A stretch of 64,000 bases of DNA from Leguminivora glycinivorella (GCF_023078275.1 NC_062977.1:20134585-20198584), one strand, 5' to 3'; counted from the stretch's first letter, positions 20,562 through 31,364 are shown. The notes: a model not told the origin generated them from the sequence alone. Program-made: numbers and translations.

Positions 20562-20984
20562 ACCACCAACGGGTGTCTATTGCTTCCCATAAAGTCTTAG
20601 GTTAGTCATAGTCATAGTCGTTAGTCATAGTTTGGTTTTGCTCAGGAACGCGAAACTCTTCGGGATTGGCATAAAACAAACGTAATCTATTTAACCTAAC
20701 CTATCTATACCTAGATATTTATGTACCTAGATAACTTTCTTAACTTAGTACCTAATATAATTTGTGAAGGTTTGCACTGCATTTTTATTAGACTTGATGT
20801 TAGTGAAACTATTCAGAATCACGAGCTTCTTTGATACTAATCAAAGAATTTTCTCCCAAAATATACCTAGCATCACTAGCATCACATTATCTGAGCATCA
20901 AATATTTTTGATGTTGAGTTTTAGTCGAAGAAATGAAATGGAAGTACTATGTCCCTCTCTCTCTAGCCAGTCGTGTGGTAAGTG
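20562..20984. other. No recognisable feature
   Basis: Contains a short gtcatagtcatagtcgttag tandem near 20605; otherwise nothing supported. Confidence 0.35.
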
Positions 20985-21085
20985 TGTCGCGATAAGCGGG
21001 AATGAGCTCTTCAGCCATCTGCACGGATTCGCCGACCCTTCCTAATCGGCCGGGCCTTCTGTAATTCGCTTTACTTCGTCGCAAC
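20985..21085 (+). repeat. Degenerate repeat Rep-L, copy 2
   Basis: gcacggattcgccgaccctt, cctaatcggccgggccttct and aattcgctttacttcgtcgc; same order and orientation as 20440-20561. Confidence 0.6.
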
Positions 21086-21233
21086 CACAGATTAATCCAC
21101 CATAGATGATGTTTATAAGACACCGAATTTGGGTAAGGCGTGCACCTTTCCATATCTTAAACGGCGCAGTTTAATGCGATAAACGCAATGTGTTTGCCTT
21201 ATATTATATAGGTTACATATTTTAACTGCAATG

Positions 21234-21590
21234 TCACAATTTGGATTTCTTTCAAGAGTGGCACTGAAACATAGTAGTTCATGTGCTCTGCTTACCCCTT
21301 TATGGGATACAGGCGTGATTATATATGTACACATACATACATACATACATACAATCACGCCTGTGTCCCATGAAGGGGTAGGCAGAGCACATGAAACTAC
21401 TCAGGTTTCAGTGCCACTCTTGGCAAATAAAGGGTTGAAGAAAACGAAACTGTGACATTGCAGTGACAGGTTGCCAGCCTCTCGCCTACGCCACAATTTA
21501 ACTCATATCCCACAGTCGCCTTCTACGACACCCACGGGAAGAAAGGGGGTGGTGAAATTCTTAACCCACGGTCACCACACGGGCAATATA
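21234..21590. repeat. Two Rep-E copies in inverted arrangement sharing a (CATA)n junction
   Basis: 21234-21340 is the right part of Rep-E in plus orientation (gagtggcactgaaacatagt ... tatgggatacaggcgtgatt). 21341-21590 is a fuller copy in minus orientation (caatcacgcctgtgtcccat ... aacccacggtcaccaca). They meet at catacatacatacatacata. Confidence 0.8.
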
Positions 21591-21799
21591 TATATTTATA
21601 TTATATATGTATATATTTTAAATCATATTTACAATACTACCGCTTTTACTTTTTCTACGTTCTGTTATCACTTGCGTTGGATGCCGCCTATCGAAGGCGA
21701 CGTCATCTCAATCAGATATCCCTGTTAACGGGCAAGAATTAAAGAGATCGGCAGTTTGTATGAAACTTTCCTTTTTTGTTAGTACCTACAGAATGTATA

Positions 21800-22130
21800 G
21801 AAATAGAATAGAATAGAATAGAATAGAATAGAATAAACATTTATTCGTGAACACAGACAAGACAAAATACACATAATAACAACAAGACAGAAAATAATGA
21901 AGTCCCACGAAATGGCCTCATCTCAGCGTGTTGCTGGTTACTTCCAGCGCTGATCTTCCGATGAGACCATCAAGTGAGAAAGATTCACGGAGGGTAACAG
22001 ACAGAAGAAATACAAATCACATACAAGAACGGGGTCAAACAGTTACGAAAGTGAAAACGTAACAAGAAAAATAACAACAGACTGTGGTCGAGACACAAAA
22101 TAAAAAGAATAATAACAAACAGAACACACT
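21800..22130 (-). repeat. LINE-like 3' end with (AGAAT)n tail (Rep-AA, copy 1)
   Basis: A run of agaatagaatagaatagaat (21800-21836), then 'aaacatttattcgtgaacac' and the block 'gttgctggttacttccagcg' near 21931. The order is that of a LINE 3' end read on the minus strand. A diverged relative is at 47581-47745. Assignment is tentative. Confidence 0.4.
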
Positions 22131-22572
22131 AAATTAATTAAAAGAAAACAAATGTTGTACACTGATCGCACGTTTAAACGTTTGGTCGAACCATACTATG
22201 GTTGTACATTACAGCGGCAATTGCTAGTTGCAACTAGCGCCAGCGGTAGCTACACTAACTAAAAGACAGGTTTGTCACAAAACGAGACAATAACATAACG
22301 TAATTGTGAAAACAGAACTACATTTACTAAAGATCAAATGTATAAGTTTACTGGATGGTGAAAATTATTGAATAACGTCAACGGCATAATAACCATGCTG
22401 CAGAAGGAACGAAAACAAATCTGGTAACAAAAAAGGAAGGTTTCATACAAACTACCTGGGTTTTGGGAAACCGAGAGGATCTTGCTCAGCATCATGGACT
22501 CTATCAGCCTACCAAATTTTTAACAAAATCGGAGACGTAATCCAAATGTACAAACTTTTCGGGAATTGCTGG
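22131..22572. other. No recognisable feature
   Basis: Non-coding; 'gcaattgctagttgcaac' is a local palindrome near 22215. Confidence 0.35.
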
Positions 22573-23347
22573 CCTACAAGCATAGAGGATTAAGTAAGGA
22601 AAGAGTTGTAACTCCATACATCAGTAAATGCAAGTTATTTGAAGTGACATCTAGCGTCAATCACGCGTCAATCACGCGTCAAATAGCGAAAATTATAAGT
22701 ACCACTTTTTTTTTGTTTTTTCAATTTATTTAGGTAAACAGTCACTACAAAACAGGCTTATAGTAAGGCGGCGGAATTGAAAAAAGTCGTCTAGTTTTGA
22801 AGTTGATGTGACTGGAGAGTATACTGCTGACAAGTGGTATCGTTGTGATCGGTAGACTTTACTGAGTACGAAATAATGACTTGTCACTTTCTCAGACTGT
22901 GGGGGGGTTAACTATGACGTCACAAAGATCGCGGTCCCGGGTTTCAATTTTTTGCCAATTTGTCTAGAACCCCTTATCCAATTTTGAAAAATGAGGTGTC
23001 GATTGAAAGCGTATAACATGCTGATTAAGATTTATTATATGTGAAGAGTATAGTTTTGTTAGTTATTTTTTAATTAATAATAATGCAAAAAATACTTTTT
23101 TTTTACTCTCTTTTTTGATTTTTGTGACTCAAAAAGGCAATGAAAACGGCCACTTAGCTAAAATATATGTTATATAAATCATTTAACTACATTATTAAGC
23201 TATCTGTTGCTTTTTAAATTTCTACGATCGGATAATAAATAAGCAAACTACAACCACATACCTGTAGGCGGGGAGTACCGCTTGACACGCGTTCCCATAC
23301 ATTCGGCGTCTACCAAATTACACCTCGCGCAAAATTCGTTTCAAGCA

Positions 23348-23550
23348 GATATACCTCTAATCTTTCTTCCTCAATGCGATGGACAGACCAAGTGAGGGCT
23401 CTCACCGGGTCACCCTTAAATCTCTGCGCGCGGAACGCTGCAAATAGAGCAATATGGCGGGAAACCATTAAAAAGGCAGCACAACGACCCCAATGACCAC
23501 GACTACTCTGACAAGAGTATACGACTAAGAAGAAGATACCTCTAATCTTA
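23348..23550 (+). mobile_element. RTE LINE fragment inserted in the left arm of the fold-back
   Basis: Insert 23362-23536 is bounded by identical 14-base copies of atacctctaatctt (23348-23361, 23537-23550). Its frame reads MRWTDQVRALTGSP, then RAIWRETIKKAAQR, then a stop. The end is actaagaagaag, an RTE-type simple tail. The opposite arm (about 24596-24612) has the same site uninterrupted. Confidence 0.85.
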
Positions 23551-23996
23551 TTCATCGTAACCTATCAATACTGGTATCATTTGAAAGTACAATTAAAGTA
23601 CTTTAAGAAACAATATCAATCATTTTCATAAAATCAATAATCGCCAGTCTGTGGTGGTTACAAAGGAAAAAAGTGGGTATGCAATTTGACTGGTTTCCTA
23701 GGTTTGATACCCTAGACGAGTTTAAAAGGGGAGGTAAAGGTGACATATGGGTTGTTCTCTGGCCTAAAAGCTATACAGAGGGTCAGGGGAGAAAAAAACT
23801 AGGGTTTAAGTTTAGTTTTAAGTTATTTTTTCTTTTATTTGTTGATTTTATTGTGTTTAATTTTTTTGTAATTTTATCAAGGATACACATTGGTTTCTTT
23901 TGCTGAAAATTCCCTTTTTTATGAGAAATGTTATGAATTTCATGGCATTTTCCGATAGAGACTAAAATTAACTTTCAAATAAGGCCACATAGTCAT

Positions 23997-24167
23997 ACTG
24001 ATACATAGTCATACCCTTAATATTATATAAGTAAAAGTATGACTATGTGGCCTACTGATACATAGTCATACCCTTAATATTATATAAGTAAAAGTATGAC
24101 TATGTGGCCTACTGATACATAGTCATACCCTTAATATTATATAAGTAAAAGTATGACTATGTGGCCT
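23997..24167 (+). repeat. Three perfect 57-bp tandem units at the fold-back centre
   Basis: The unit starts actgatacatagtcatac and ends gtatgactatgtggcct. All three are identical. Each can form a hairpin (catagtcatac / gtatgactatg). Confidence 0.95.
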
Positions 24168-25717
24168 TATTTGAAAGTTAATTTTAGTCTCTATCGGAAA
24201 AAGCCATAAAATTCATAACATTTCTCATAAAAAAGGCAACTTTTAGCAAAAGAAACCAACGTGTATCCTTGATAAAATTACAAAAAAATTTAACACAATA
24301 AAATCAACAAATAAAGAAAAAATAACTTAAAACTAAACTTAAACCCTAGTTTTTTCTCCCTGACCCTCTGTGTAGCTTTTAGGCCAGAGAAAAACCCATA
24401 TGTCACCTTTACCTCCCCTTTTAAACTCGTCTAGGGTATCAAACCTAGGAAACCAGTCAAATTGCATACCCACTTTTTTCCTTTGTAACCACCACAGACT
24501 GGCGATTATTGATTTAAAAAAAATGATTGACATTGTTTTTTAAAGTACTTTAATTGTGCTTTCAAATGATATCAATATTGATAGGTTACGATGAATAAGA
24601 TTAGAGGTATATCTGCTTGAAACGAATTTTGCGCGAGGTGTAATTTGGTAGACGCCGAATGTATGGGAACGCGTGTCAAGCGGTACTCCCCGCCTACAGG
24701 TATGTGGTTGTAGTTTGCTCATTTATTATCCGATCGTAGAAATTCAAAAAGCAACAGATAGCTTAATAATGTAGTTAAATGATTTATATAACATATTTTT
24801 TAGCTAAGTGGCCGTTTTCATTGCCTTTTTGAGTCACAAAAATCAAAAAAGAGAGTAAAAAAACGTATTTTTTGCATTATTGTTAATTAAAAAATAACTA
24901 ACAAAACTATACTTTTCACATATAATAAATCTTAATCAGCATGTTATACGCTTTCAATCGACACCTCATTTTTCAAAATTGGATAAGGGGTTCTAGACAA
25001 ATTGGCAAAAAAATTAAACCCGGGACCGCGATCTTTGTGACGTCATAGTTAACCCCCCCACAGTCTGAGAAAGTGACAAGTCATTATTTCGTACTCAGTA
25101 AAGTGTACCGATCACAACGATACCACTTGTCAGCAGTATACTCTCCAGTCACATCAACTTTTCCCGAGACCCTCTCGCCGCTCTACTATTATTTAAAGTA
25201 TAATAATAGTGTTTACAGTATGTGTGACCAACACCGTTCACCACTTACTAAATACAGTACATTAAATCATTCGGAGGGTTATTCATTGGGGTACTTATTA
25301 CTAAGGTAGGTATAATACTGGAGCTTAAAGCTCAGTTAGGTAACAAAGATAATATAATGAACAGAAATACAATACTAAATTACTACAATACTAATTTGAA
25401 CAAATAATCGAGACTAGGTGCCAACAGTCTCGCATCTGCCTAAAATGTACCTAACATTAAAACAGTTTACAACTTATAAGCAGAAGAAATTGAAAACAGA
25501 GTACCTACTGATTAATACTTGTAATGTTAGCTAAAAATTGTTGAGCATTAAACTTTTTGTTCGTCGCGACATCTATTTACAAGTAGCAGTACTGATAATT
25601 TACGCTAGTTGACGCGTGATTGATGCGTGGATGACGCTAGATGTCACTACAAATAACTTGCATTTACGATGTATGGAGTTACAACACTATCCTTACTTAT
25701 TCCTCTATTCCTACAAG

Positions 25718-26156
25718 TTATACTCTGTCAACCAAGTCTATAAGAACTAAGAAAACTATAGGTAATCTTTTCTCTAGCACCCTAAAGAAAAGGATGCATA
25801 TAGTTTTCTTTGTTCTTATTTACTGACAAACTTGTTTGACAGAATATAGCATTAAGTGTCTAAATGATCGGCAACTTTCCAACGCTTCATGCGGACCAGA
25901 GCGTACTCCGTTAACCGGACGGATGCCTGTAAAACCACTGGGCCATCGGATCACGAAAGCAAGGATAGAAATTTTCAAGTATATGACTCAATTACCAAAG
26001 ACTTATGGCGCGCTCGGAACACTTGGAGGCAAAGGTCAATTTTTCTTTGTATGTGACGTTTATTTAATGTGTTAGTATAATAGTAGTGAGACTACTTAAA
26101 AAATACGAATTAAAATATTTTCAATGAAAATAATTTGATTTGATCTAAGATGCTTC
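25718..26156. other. No recognisable gene; possible SINE head
   Basis: On the minus strand near 25970-25880 'gatggcccagtggttttaca' and 'ccggttaacgg' look faintly like polymerase III boxes, but too degenerate to call. Confidence 0.25.
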
Positions 26157-26375
26157 ATGCGGAGTCTAAAGGAGATATCCCACAGTCGAAGGTCTAAGGA
26201 TGAAGCTAATGCTTCGGCAGTCTCCGAGGATAAGAATGTTTTGAATAAAATATTAACCGAGTTTGTCACGTCACGGCGCGAACTGAAGTTAGGCAGTTAT
26301 TTAGAATTATTGCCCGGGAAGGTTAAATTTGGTACATTTTTAATAGGGCACATAAACTTGGCTGTTTGTTTTTGA
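26157..26375 (+). CDS. Small unidentified frame, 72 codons
   Basis: The frame has a coding-like mixed composition (KNVLNKILTEFV, then RRELKLGSYLELLPGKVKFG), which stands out from AT-rich noise. I recognise no family. It lacks a clear promoter, splice sites or homologue in the window. It could be a gag-like or other mobile-element fragment, or chance. No function is proposed. Confidence 0.2.
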   Translation: MRSLKEISHSRRSKDEANASAVSEDKNVLNKILTEFVTSRRELKLGSYLELLPGKVKFGTFLIGHINLAVCF

Positions 26376-26771
26376 TACGCTTTTTTAGGGTTCCGCTTAG
26401 GGCTTGCAGAACCGGAGCAGTTCCAAAAATTTCATTTTCCGGTTCTATGTGGGACTGGAACTGGGAGTCCCGGTTTTTTCCCGGTTCTTAGTATTTTTAG
26501 AGTTCCATACCAAAAAGTGAAAAACGGAACCCTTATGGCGCGACTCTGTCCGTCTGTCTGTGTGTTTTGAGAGAATAAGAACATTGGATTGGAAATAATT
26601 AATAAATTCTTGCCCTAAACAATTCATTACTGTGGTTTGTTTACGTTATATAAGGAACAACAGTACCACAGTTGAAAACAATGTAGCAAATTGCATTTTT
26701 TGCAATAAAATATCATGTTTATGTTGTCAGATTCAACTTTACTAATTATTTACAAATACTAAAAATGCTGT
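26376..26771. repeat. Repeat with gaaccgg/ccggttc pairs, split by a Rep-D fragment
   Basis: 26400-26492 carries repeated inverse ccggttc/gaaccgg motifs. 26494-26568 is a Rep-D start (gttccataccaaaaagtg, aaaaacggaacccttatgg). The same gaaccgg-rich element seems to resume at 27085-27200, so it may have been split by insertions. Confidence 0.5.
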
Positions 26772-27025
26772 GTGGTGACGGGTTAAGAATTTCACCACCC
26801 CCTTTCTTCCCGTGGGTGTCGTAGAAGGCGACTATGGGATATGGGTTAAATTGTGGCGTAGGCGAGAGGCTGGCAACCTGTCACTGCAATGTCACAGTTT
26901 CGTTTTCTTTCAACCCCTTATTTGCCAAGAGTGGCACTGAAGCTTTAGTAGTTTCATGTGTTCTGCCTACCCCTTTATGGGATACAGGCGTGATTGTATG
27001 TATGTATGTATGTATGTGTACTAAA
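26772..27025 (+). repeat. Rep-E copy, complete
   Basis: gtggtgacgggttaagaatt, tcttcccgtgggtgtcgtag, ggcgtaggcgagaggctggc, tatgggatacaggcgtgatt and a (tatg)n tail. A SINE-like dispersed repeat with tetranucleotide tail. Confidence 0.85.
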
Positions 27026-27084
27026 AATGCCATCGCACACATACAAATGCAGATGCAATTTAAAAAATGAATAAGTCGGATATT

Positions 27085-27210
27085 TTGAAAAGAACCGGGA
27101 GCACCGGTTCCTAAACTTTAGTCCCGGTTCTTTCGCCACCATAAAATTACCGGGATTTCCCGGGAAATCGAGAACCGGGAAATACCGGGAACATGCCCAA
27201 GTCCCGCTTG
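27085..27210. repeat. gaaccggga-rich repeat, right part
   Basis: Alternating aagaaccgggagcaccggtt, gtcccggttctttcgcc and cgagaaccgggaaataccgg, likely the continuation of the element at 26400. Confidence 0.4.
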
Positions 27211-27369
27211 AAACTGATATCAGTGATATCATAATAAAATTGCTAAGAATTGCTATACGTGGCACACGTACCTACCGTGGGATATATTGATACACTCCTA
27301 CACCTGCAGCAAAAAGCTATAGACCTATAAAAAATGCGCACAGTTAAGTAATTACCTAACCACTACTCA

Positions 27370-27515
27370 TTTTGCCAAGATCTATATACATTTTATTTAT
27401 TTATTAACTTTATTGCACAGAAGAACAACTTAATGTACAGAAGGCGAACTTGATGCCATGAGGCATTCTCTACCAGTCAACCTTTACCGTTGACGTAAAA
27501 CGAGAAATAAATTGA
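27370..27515 (+). repeat. Rep-M, LINE/SINE 3' end
   Basis: ttatttatttattaactttattgcac, then gtacagaaggcgaacttgat and gaggcattctctaccagtca; a frequent lepidopteran repeat end. A short relative is at 1363. Confidence 0.55.
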
Positions 27516-27534
27516 CGACAAATAAACATAGCTT

Positions 27535-27772
27535 TCGATTTATAGCTCCTATGTTCGAATACCGGTAAGGTCATTAATTTGTGTGAACACATATACATTT
27601 CCGTCATGGATGTTTTCTAATATGTATTTAAAAGTATTTACTTATCACATATGTATCGTTATCTGAGTACCCATAACGGGCATAACACAAGCCCTCTTGA
27701 GCTAACCGTGTGGATTAATCAATCTGTGTAACAATGTCCTATAATATTTATTTATTTATAACGTAACCCTCT
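27535..27772 (+). mobile_element. tRNA-derived SINE (SINE-N), degenerate copy
   Basis: B-box-like gttcgaataccggtaagg, then 'catggatgttttctaatatg', gagtacccataacgggcata and caatctgtgtaacaatgtcc. It is the inverse of the better copy at 55592-55815. Confidence 0.7.
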
Positions 27773-27792
27773 TCGCAAACTTCGAATTGCAT

Positions 27793-27857
27793 TTTTAACC
27801 CCCGACGCAAAAACGACGGGGTGTTATAAGTTTGACGTGTCTGTCTGTCTGTGTGTG

Positions 27858-27888
<31 letters not shown>

Positions 27889-28124
27889 TTGTCTGTTTGT
27901 CTGTTTGTCTGTTTGTCTGTTTGTCTGTCTGTCTTTCTGTTTGTCTGTCTGTCTGTGTGTGTGTCTGTCTGTGGCATCGTAGCTCCCGAACGGATGAACC
28001 GATTTCGATTTAGTTTTTTTGTTTGAAAGCTGAGTTAGTCGGGAGTGTTCTTAGCCATGTTTTATGAAAATCGGTCCACTGTGTCGCGGTCGGGGGTTTT
28101 TTCATAATTTTATTTTGTGGTTAT
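27793..28124 (-). repeat. Dispersed repeat Rep-B, copy 3, with (CTGT/TTGT)n array
   Basis: ttaacccccgacgcaaaaac at the left, a 130-base ctgt/ttgt array, then gtagctcccgaacggatgaa and gtgtcgcggtcgggggtttt. Confidence 0.85.
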
Positions 28125-28298
28125 TACAGTATTATTCGTTTTATATGAATACGTGACAGGCTTTGTTCAACGACGATAAATATTTCATTTTCATTTCATT
28201 CTTTTTCATTTTCGATGTGGTTTGTTTTTACGATGAAAGCGCTTCCTGTTTTTAGGTAGATCCGACGCAGCGTGCGTTTCATCGTATTTACGACCTGT

Positions 28299-28462
28299 GT
28301 GCGTAGCAGAATGCACAAAAGCTCACGATAATACACACAATAACATCTCTTTCGTAGCTATATATCTCTATCGCTCTTGCGTATTGGTGCGACAGAACCA
28401 GACTACATTTTTGCGGCGTTTTGGTGGCGTTTCGTGTCGCAGAAATGCCATTCGGCTACGGG
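28299..28462 (+). mobile_element. Rep-I MITE, copy 1
   Basis: Ends gcgtagcagaatgcac and gccattcggctacgg are inverse. The core has ctctatcgctcttgcgtatt. Adjacent to copy 2 in the same orientation. Confidence 0.8.
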
Positions 28463-28468
28463 GTCTGT

Positions 28469-28631
28469 GTGCGTAGCCGAATGGCACAAACGCTCACGAA
28501 ATGCTTACGAAATGAAATGCTCGTACAATATCTATCTCTATCGCTCTTGCCTATTGGCGCAACAGAGCCAGACTACCATTCGCGGCATTTCGCTTTCGTT
28601 TCGCGTCGGGGAAATGCCATTCGGCTACGGC
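28469..28631 (+). mobile_element. Rep-I MITE, copy 2
   Basis: gcgtagccgaatggcacaaa ... aatgccattcggctacgg; only about six bases separate it from copy 1. Confidence 0.85.
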
Positions 28632-28780
28632 ACTTGATTCGAACGTCAAATATTTGTTGGATTGATAACAAAAAGGTTACCTACTAGAGACTATGTTAGG
28701 AACCTCCACGTAAGACTGCCTGTCTATAAACTTCAAATGTATGGAAAAGAAATATATCTGTCGTAGTCATACGAGTTGTT

Positions 28781-29085
28781 TATTATTTTTTCCCCACACT
28801 AGCTCGGAAACACATGTTTTGTCCTTTAATACCAGCGGGTAAAAACGCATTTTATCCACTAGTGGATAATGTAATTATATAGTTTTTTCTGCTTTAAAAT
28901 TGATAAAAGTGAGTGAATCTAGTGATGACGATGATTTACCACCTGTGGAACTACTGGAAGCAGTGATAGACGCGTTTTTTGCGTTGTACTTTCCTCGCTA
29001 TAGTGAGGGGAAAAGTTTTGTGTTACACTCGGGTGCAAATGTATTTTACTTCTCGTGTGTTAAAAAACTCGCAAGTTCAAGTCAA
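28781..29085 (+). mobile_element. Rep-O MITE, copy 1 (truncated)
   Basis: ttccccacactagctcggaa, ttatccactagtggataa, 'ctgtggaactactggaagca' and cgctatagtgaggggaaaag. The frame with Asp runs here is shared only with other Rep-O copies and is not a gene. Confidence 0.7.
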
Positions 29086-29122
29086 AGTCAAAACGCCAAT
29101 TTTTTTTTCTAAAAGTCTCAGT

Positions 29123-29273
29123 GTGCGTAGCTGAATGCTTGTAAACACTCACGATTAATCGCTTTCGTATAGCCATCTATCTCTATCGCTCTTGCGTATT
29201 GGCGCGACAGAGCCTACATTTCTGCGGCGTTTCGGTGGCGTTTCGCGTCGCAGAAATGCCATTCGGCTACGGA
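29123..29273 (+). mobile_element. Rep-I MITE, copy 3
   Basis: gtgcgtagctgaatgc to aatgccattcggctacgg, with the shared core tctctatcgctcttgcgtat. Confidence 0.8.
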
Positions 29274-29385
29274 ACCAGCTCGGACATGTTTGATAGAGGA
29301 AGATTGCTGAGGAGAGTTTGTGGTGGTTCGCTTTTTATACAAAAAAAAACTAACCACAAAATAGTATAATAATTACGACACAAGT

Positions 29386-29506
29386 GAGGATAAGAGGAAA
29401 TTCGAATAGAGCGGGCGATAAATTAAAACATGAGCAAAGGGAGTGTTTTAAATCGACACGAGTTACGAATTTCCGCATCGCACGTGACGACGTTTTTCAG
29501 TAATAA
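29386..29506 (+). repeat. Rep-P fragment
   Basis: 'cgggcgataaattaaaacat', then gacacgagttacgaatttcc and gacgtttttcagta; matches the split copy at 35020-35500. Confidence 0.5.
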
Positions 29507-29507
29507 A

Positions 29508-29826
29508 GTATGGCCAAAGAGGATCGAGTATTATAGAGAGTTACTGTCGAAGTAAAACATGTAATCACAGTGCATAGACTGCCATCTCTTGACACAGACT
29601 TATTGACACAACGTTTGAATCTCAGTTTTTGACAATTTGGCCCATATTCTTAGCTTGATATGTGTTAAAATGTCAATAATTAATATTAGCGCCATCTAGC
29701 TGAGCGTATCCCAAAGGTGTAATGCCATCTAGGCCACCGTACCTTTTTCTGTATGGTACTGAGGTATGTTTTTTTTTACTTTATCTGTCTATACGGAGTT
29801 AAATATGTCTTTGGTATGGCCCTTTG
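29508..29826. mobile_element. MITE with ends tatggccaaag / ctttggtatggcc
   Basis: Begins agtatggccaaagaggatcg and ends aaatatgtctttggtatggcc. Internal blocks gtgcatagactgccatctct and agcgccatctagctgagcg. Non-coding. Confidence 0.5.
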
Positions 29827-30365
29827 AAATTTTGACGTGACAAGAAATGTACTATTTTGTGAACTAGTGCGGTAAAAATCACCATTATGTACTGACAAAC
29901 CACTGAAACACTAAAATGAATTTGTTCCGCATAAAAGTAACTTTTCTTTTTATATCTCTTTCTTACCACGAAATAGCATGATTTCTAATGTAATGTTTGT
30001 ATGTTGTCATGACATGGATTATCGTATTTATAGCATTTTTTTACGTATACGGAAGTTCGAATGATATCGTTAAACAAAATATTGGAATCGAGTTTACCTT
30101 TGACAAACTGGAGGGATTTTATTGCATTTTTCGGTGATGCGCCAATAAATAAATATTGAAAATACAGGTACAAAATTAATTGAAAATGGCACGAACTGTT
30201 AAAAAAACTATTAAAGCTGGATATTTGGTTGCCATTGTTTGTTTTACTTACATGTATAACATTCGTTGATATTTACATTTTCCATTCAAAAGTGAAAAAA
30301 TAATAGTTATAGAAGAAAAATGTATTGTGTTTTTGAAAATGTAATTAAATTCGTCACCGGAATGT
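29827..30365. other. No recognisable feature
   Basis: AT-rich, no supported feature. Confidence 0.4.
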
Positions 30366-30800
30366 CTGGGGGCACGGCAGTGCCTCCGCCAAGTCGAGCA
30401 AAAAGAGGCACGGCCGTACAATCCTTTTCTCGAAGCATTTCAAACCATTTTCAACCCCCCGTTACTCCGTTGTGGATAAACCTAGAAGCCTGAATTTTCA
30501 GCACCCAAGCAGTCACTGTGCATGTAATAGGAATTTAGGAATAATTACTAGCTAAAGTTTCGTAATTTTGTCACTCACTGGCTGACTGACACACGATCAT
30601 CAATGATTATTAGAGACTTCTGGTACACTAGGAAGCTTCAAAGGAGAATGGGCAGTTGAGATTATTTTGAGACCGTTCGCTTTTGCAGCTAAAGGGTAAA
30701 CGTATCATTGTTCGATATGTCCGCTTATGTGTAGTAGATGACACCGTATTTAAAATTACTGCGCTTGGCTCGTCTTTGCAGGAGCTCTACCGTGCCCCCA
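30366..30800. mobile_element. Rep-Q MITE
   Basis: Left end gggggcacggcagtgcctcc, right end ctctaccgtgccccc (imperfect inverse). Internal aaaaagaggcacggccgtac and ccccccgttactccgttgtg are recognisable lepidopteran repeat blocks. A Rep-I copy follows four bases later. Confidence 0.6.
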
Positions 30801-30803
30801 GGC

Positions 30804-30954
30804 TCCGTAGCCGAATGGCATTTCTGCGGCGCCAAACGCCGCAAAAATGCAGTCTAGCTACTCTGCTCTGTCGTGCCAACACGCAAGAGCGATAGAGATA
30901 TAGGTGTTGCATTTCTGCGGCGTTTGGTATCGCATAAATGCCATTCGGCTACGA
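30804..30954 (-). mobile_element. Rep-I MITE, copy 4
   Basis: ccgtagccgaatggcatttc at the left and atgccattcggctacg at the right; core in inverse orientation (acacgcaagagcgatagaga). Confidence 0.85.
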
Positions 30955-30983
30955 GGCCTGATACAAACAGCGCGATGTTAAAA

Positions 30984-31070
30984 CAAGGGCATGCTGCTTA
31001 AAGTACTGGCTTTAAGCAGCATGCCCTTGAGCAAAATAGCTGTTTGCTCACTGACTATTTTGCTCACTGA
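30984..31070. repeat. Perfect 20-bp hairpin and adjoining smaller hairpin
   Basis: caagggcatgctgcttaaag (30984-31003), loop tactgg, exact inverse at 31010-31029. Immediately after, gagcaaaatag and ctattttgctc form another stem. Confidence 0.8.
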
Positions 31071-31364
31071 GTGAAACAAAACGTCATTCAAGCGACCTCA
31101 AGTGTAACTAAATTGTAGTTCAAAATATTCTCATGAAATACAATTAAGCATGTATTTAAATGAGCACATTAAACTATAATGAATTATTCAACAGTAAAAT
31201 ATTACATTTACATTTAATTTTGAGAAAATTTAAATGAAATGGCGTTGTACCTATTTTAGCTGTTACTCTATTGACCTGTACCTACCCACAATACTGCTTT
31301 GTAAAGGAGTTTTAAAGTGGAAAAATGGTTATTATAGATGGTCATGCAAAGCCACTAAAAAAAC
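31071..31364. other. No recognisable feature
   Basis: AT-rich, non-coding. Confidence 0.35.

Larger units (their letters stand above)
22573..25717. mobile_element. 3.1-kb fold-back DNA element with 8-bp target duplication
   Basis: The outer termini are inverse: catagaggattaagtaagg at 22581 and ccttacttattcctctatt ending 25709, continuing for about 130 bp (22581-22712 and 25589-25709). They are flanked by an exact cctacaag at 22573-22580 and 25710-25717. Inside, a second, much longer inverted repeat pairs 22801-23996 with 24168-25159 (about 1 kb per arm, clearly over 90% identical by eye). The centre is three tandem 57-base hairpin units. There is no transposase frame. The 8-bp duplication points to hAT or P-type mobilisation; the architecture resembles Foldback/Galileo elements. 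Class by inference, structure by direct reading. Confidence 0.85.

Noticed and set aside
23673..23906. 77-codon frame repeated in both fold-back arms (MGMQFDWFPRFDTLDEF)
   Set aside because: Shared because the arms are copies; no known domain, and the arms otherwise look non-coding. Could be revisited if other copies conserve it.
23997..24167. CRISPR-like regular repeats
   Set aside because: Units are directly adjacent with no spacers and the genome is animal.
27832..28026. Cys/Val-rich frame (CLSVC repeats)
   Set aside because: Produced by the ctgt array of Rep-B.
28900..29112. Acidic 70-codon frame (SSDDDDLPPVE)
   Set aside because: Lies within Rep-O and is broken in the other copies.
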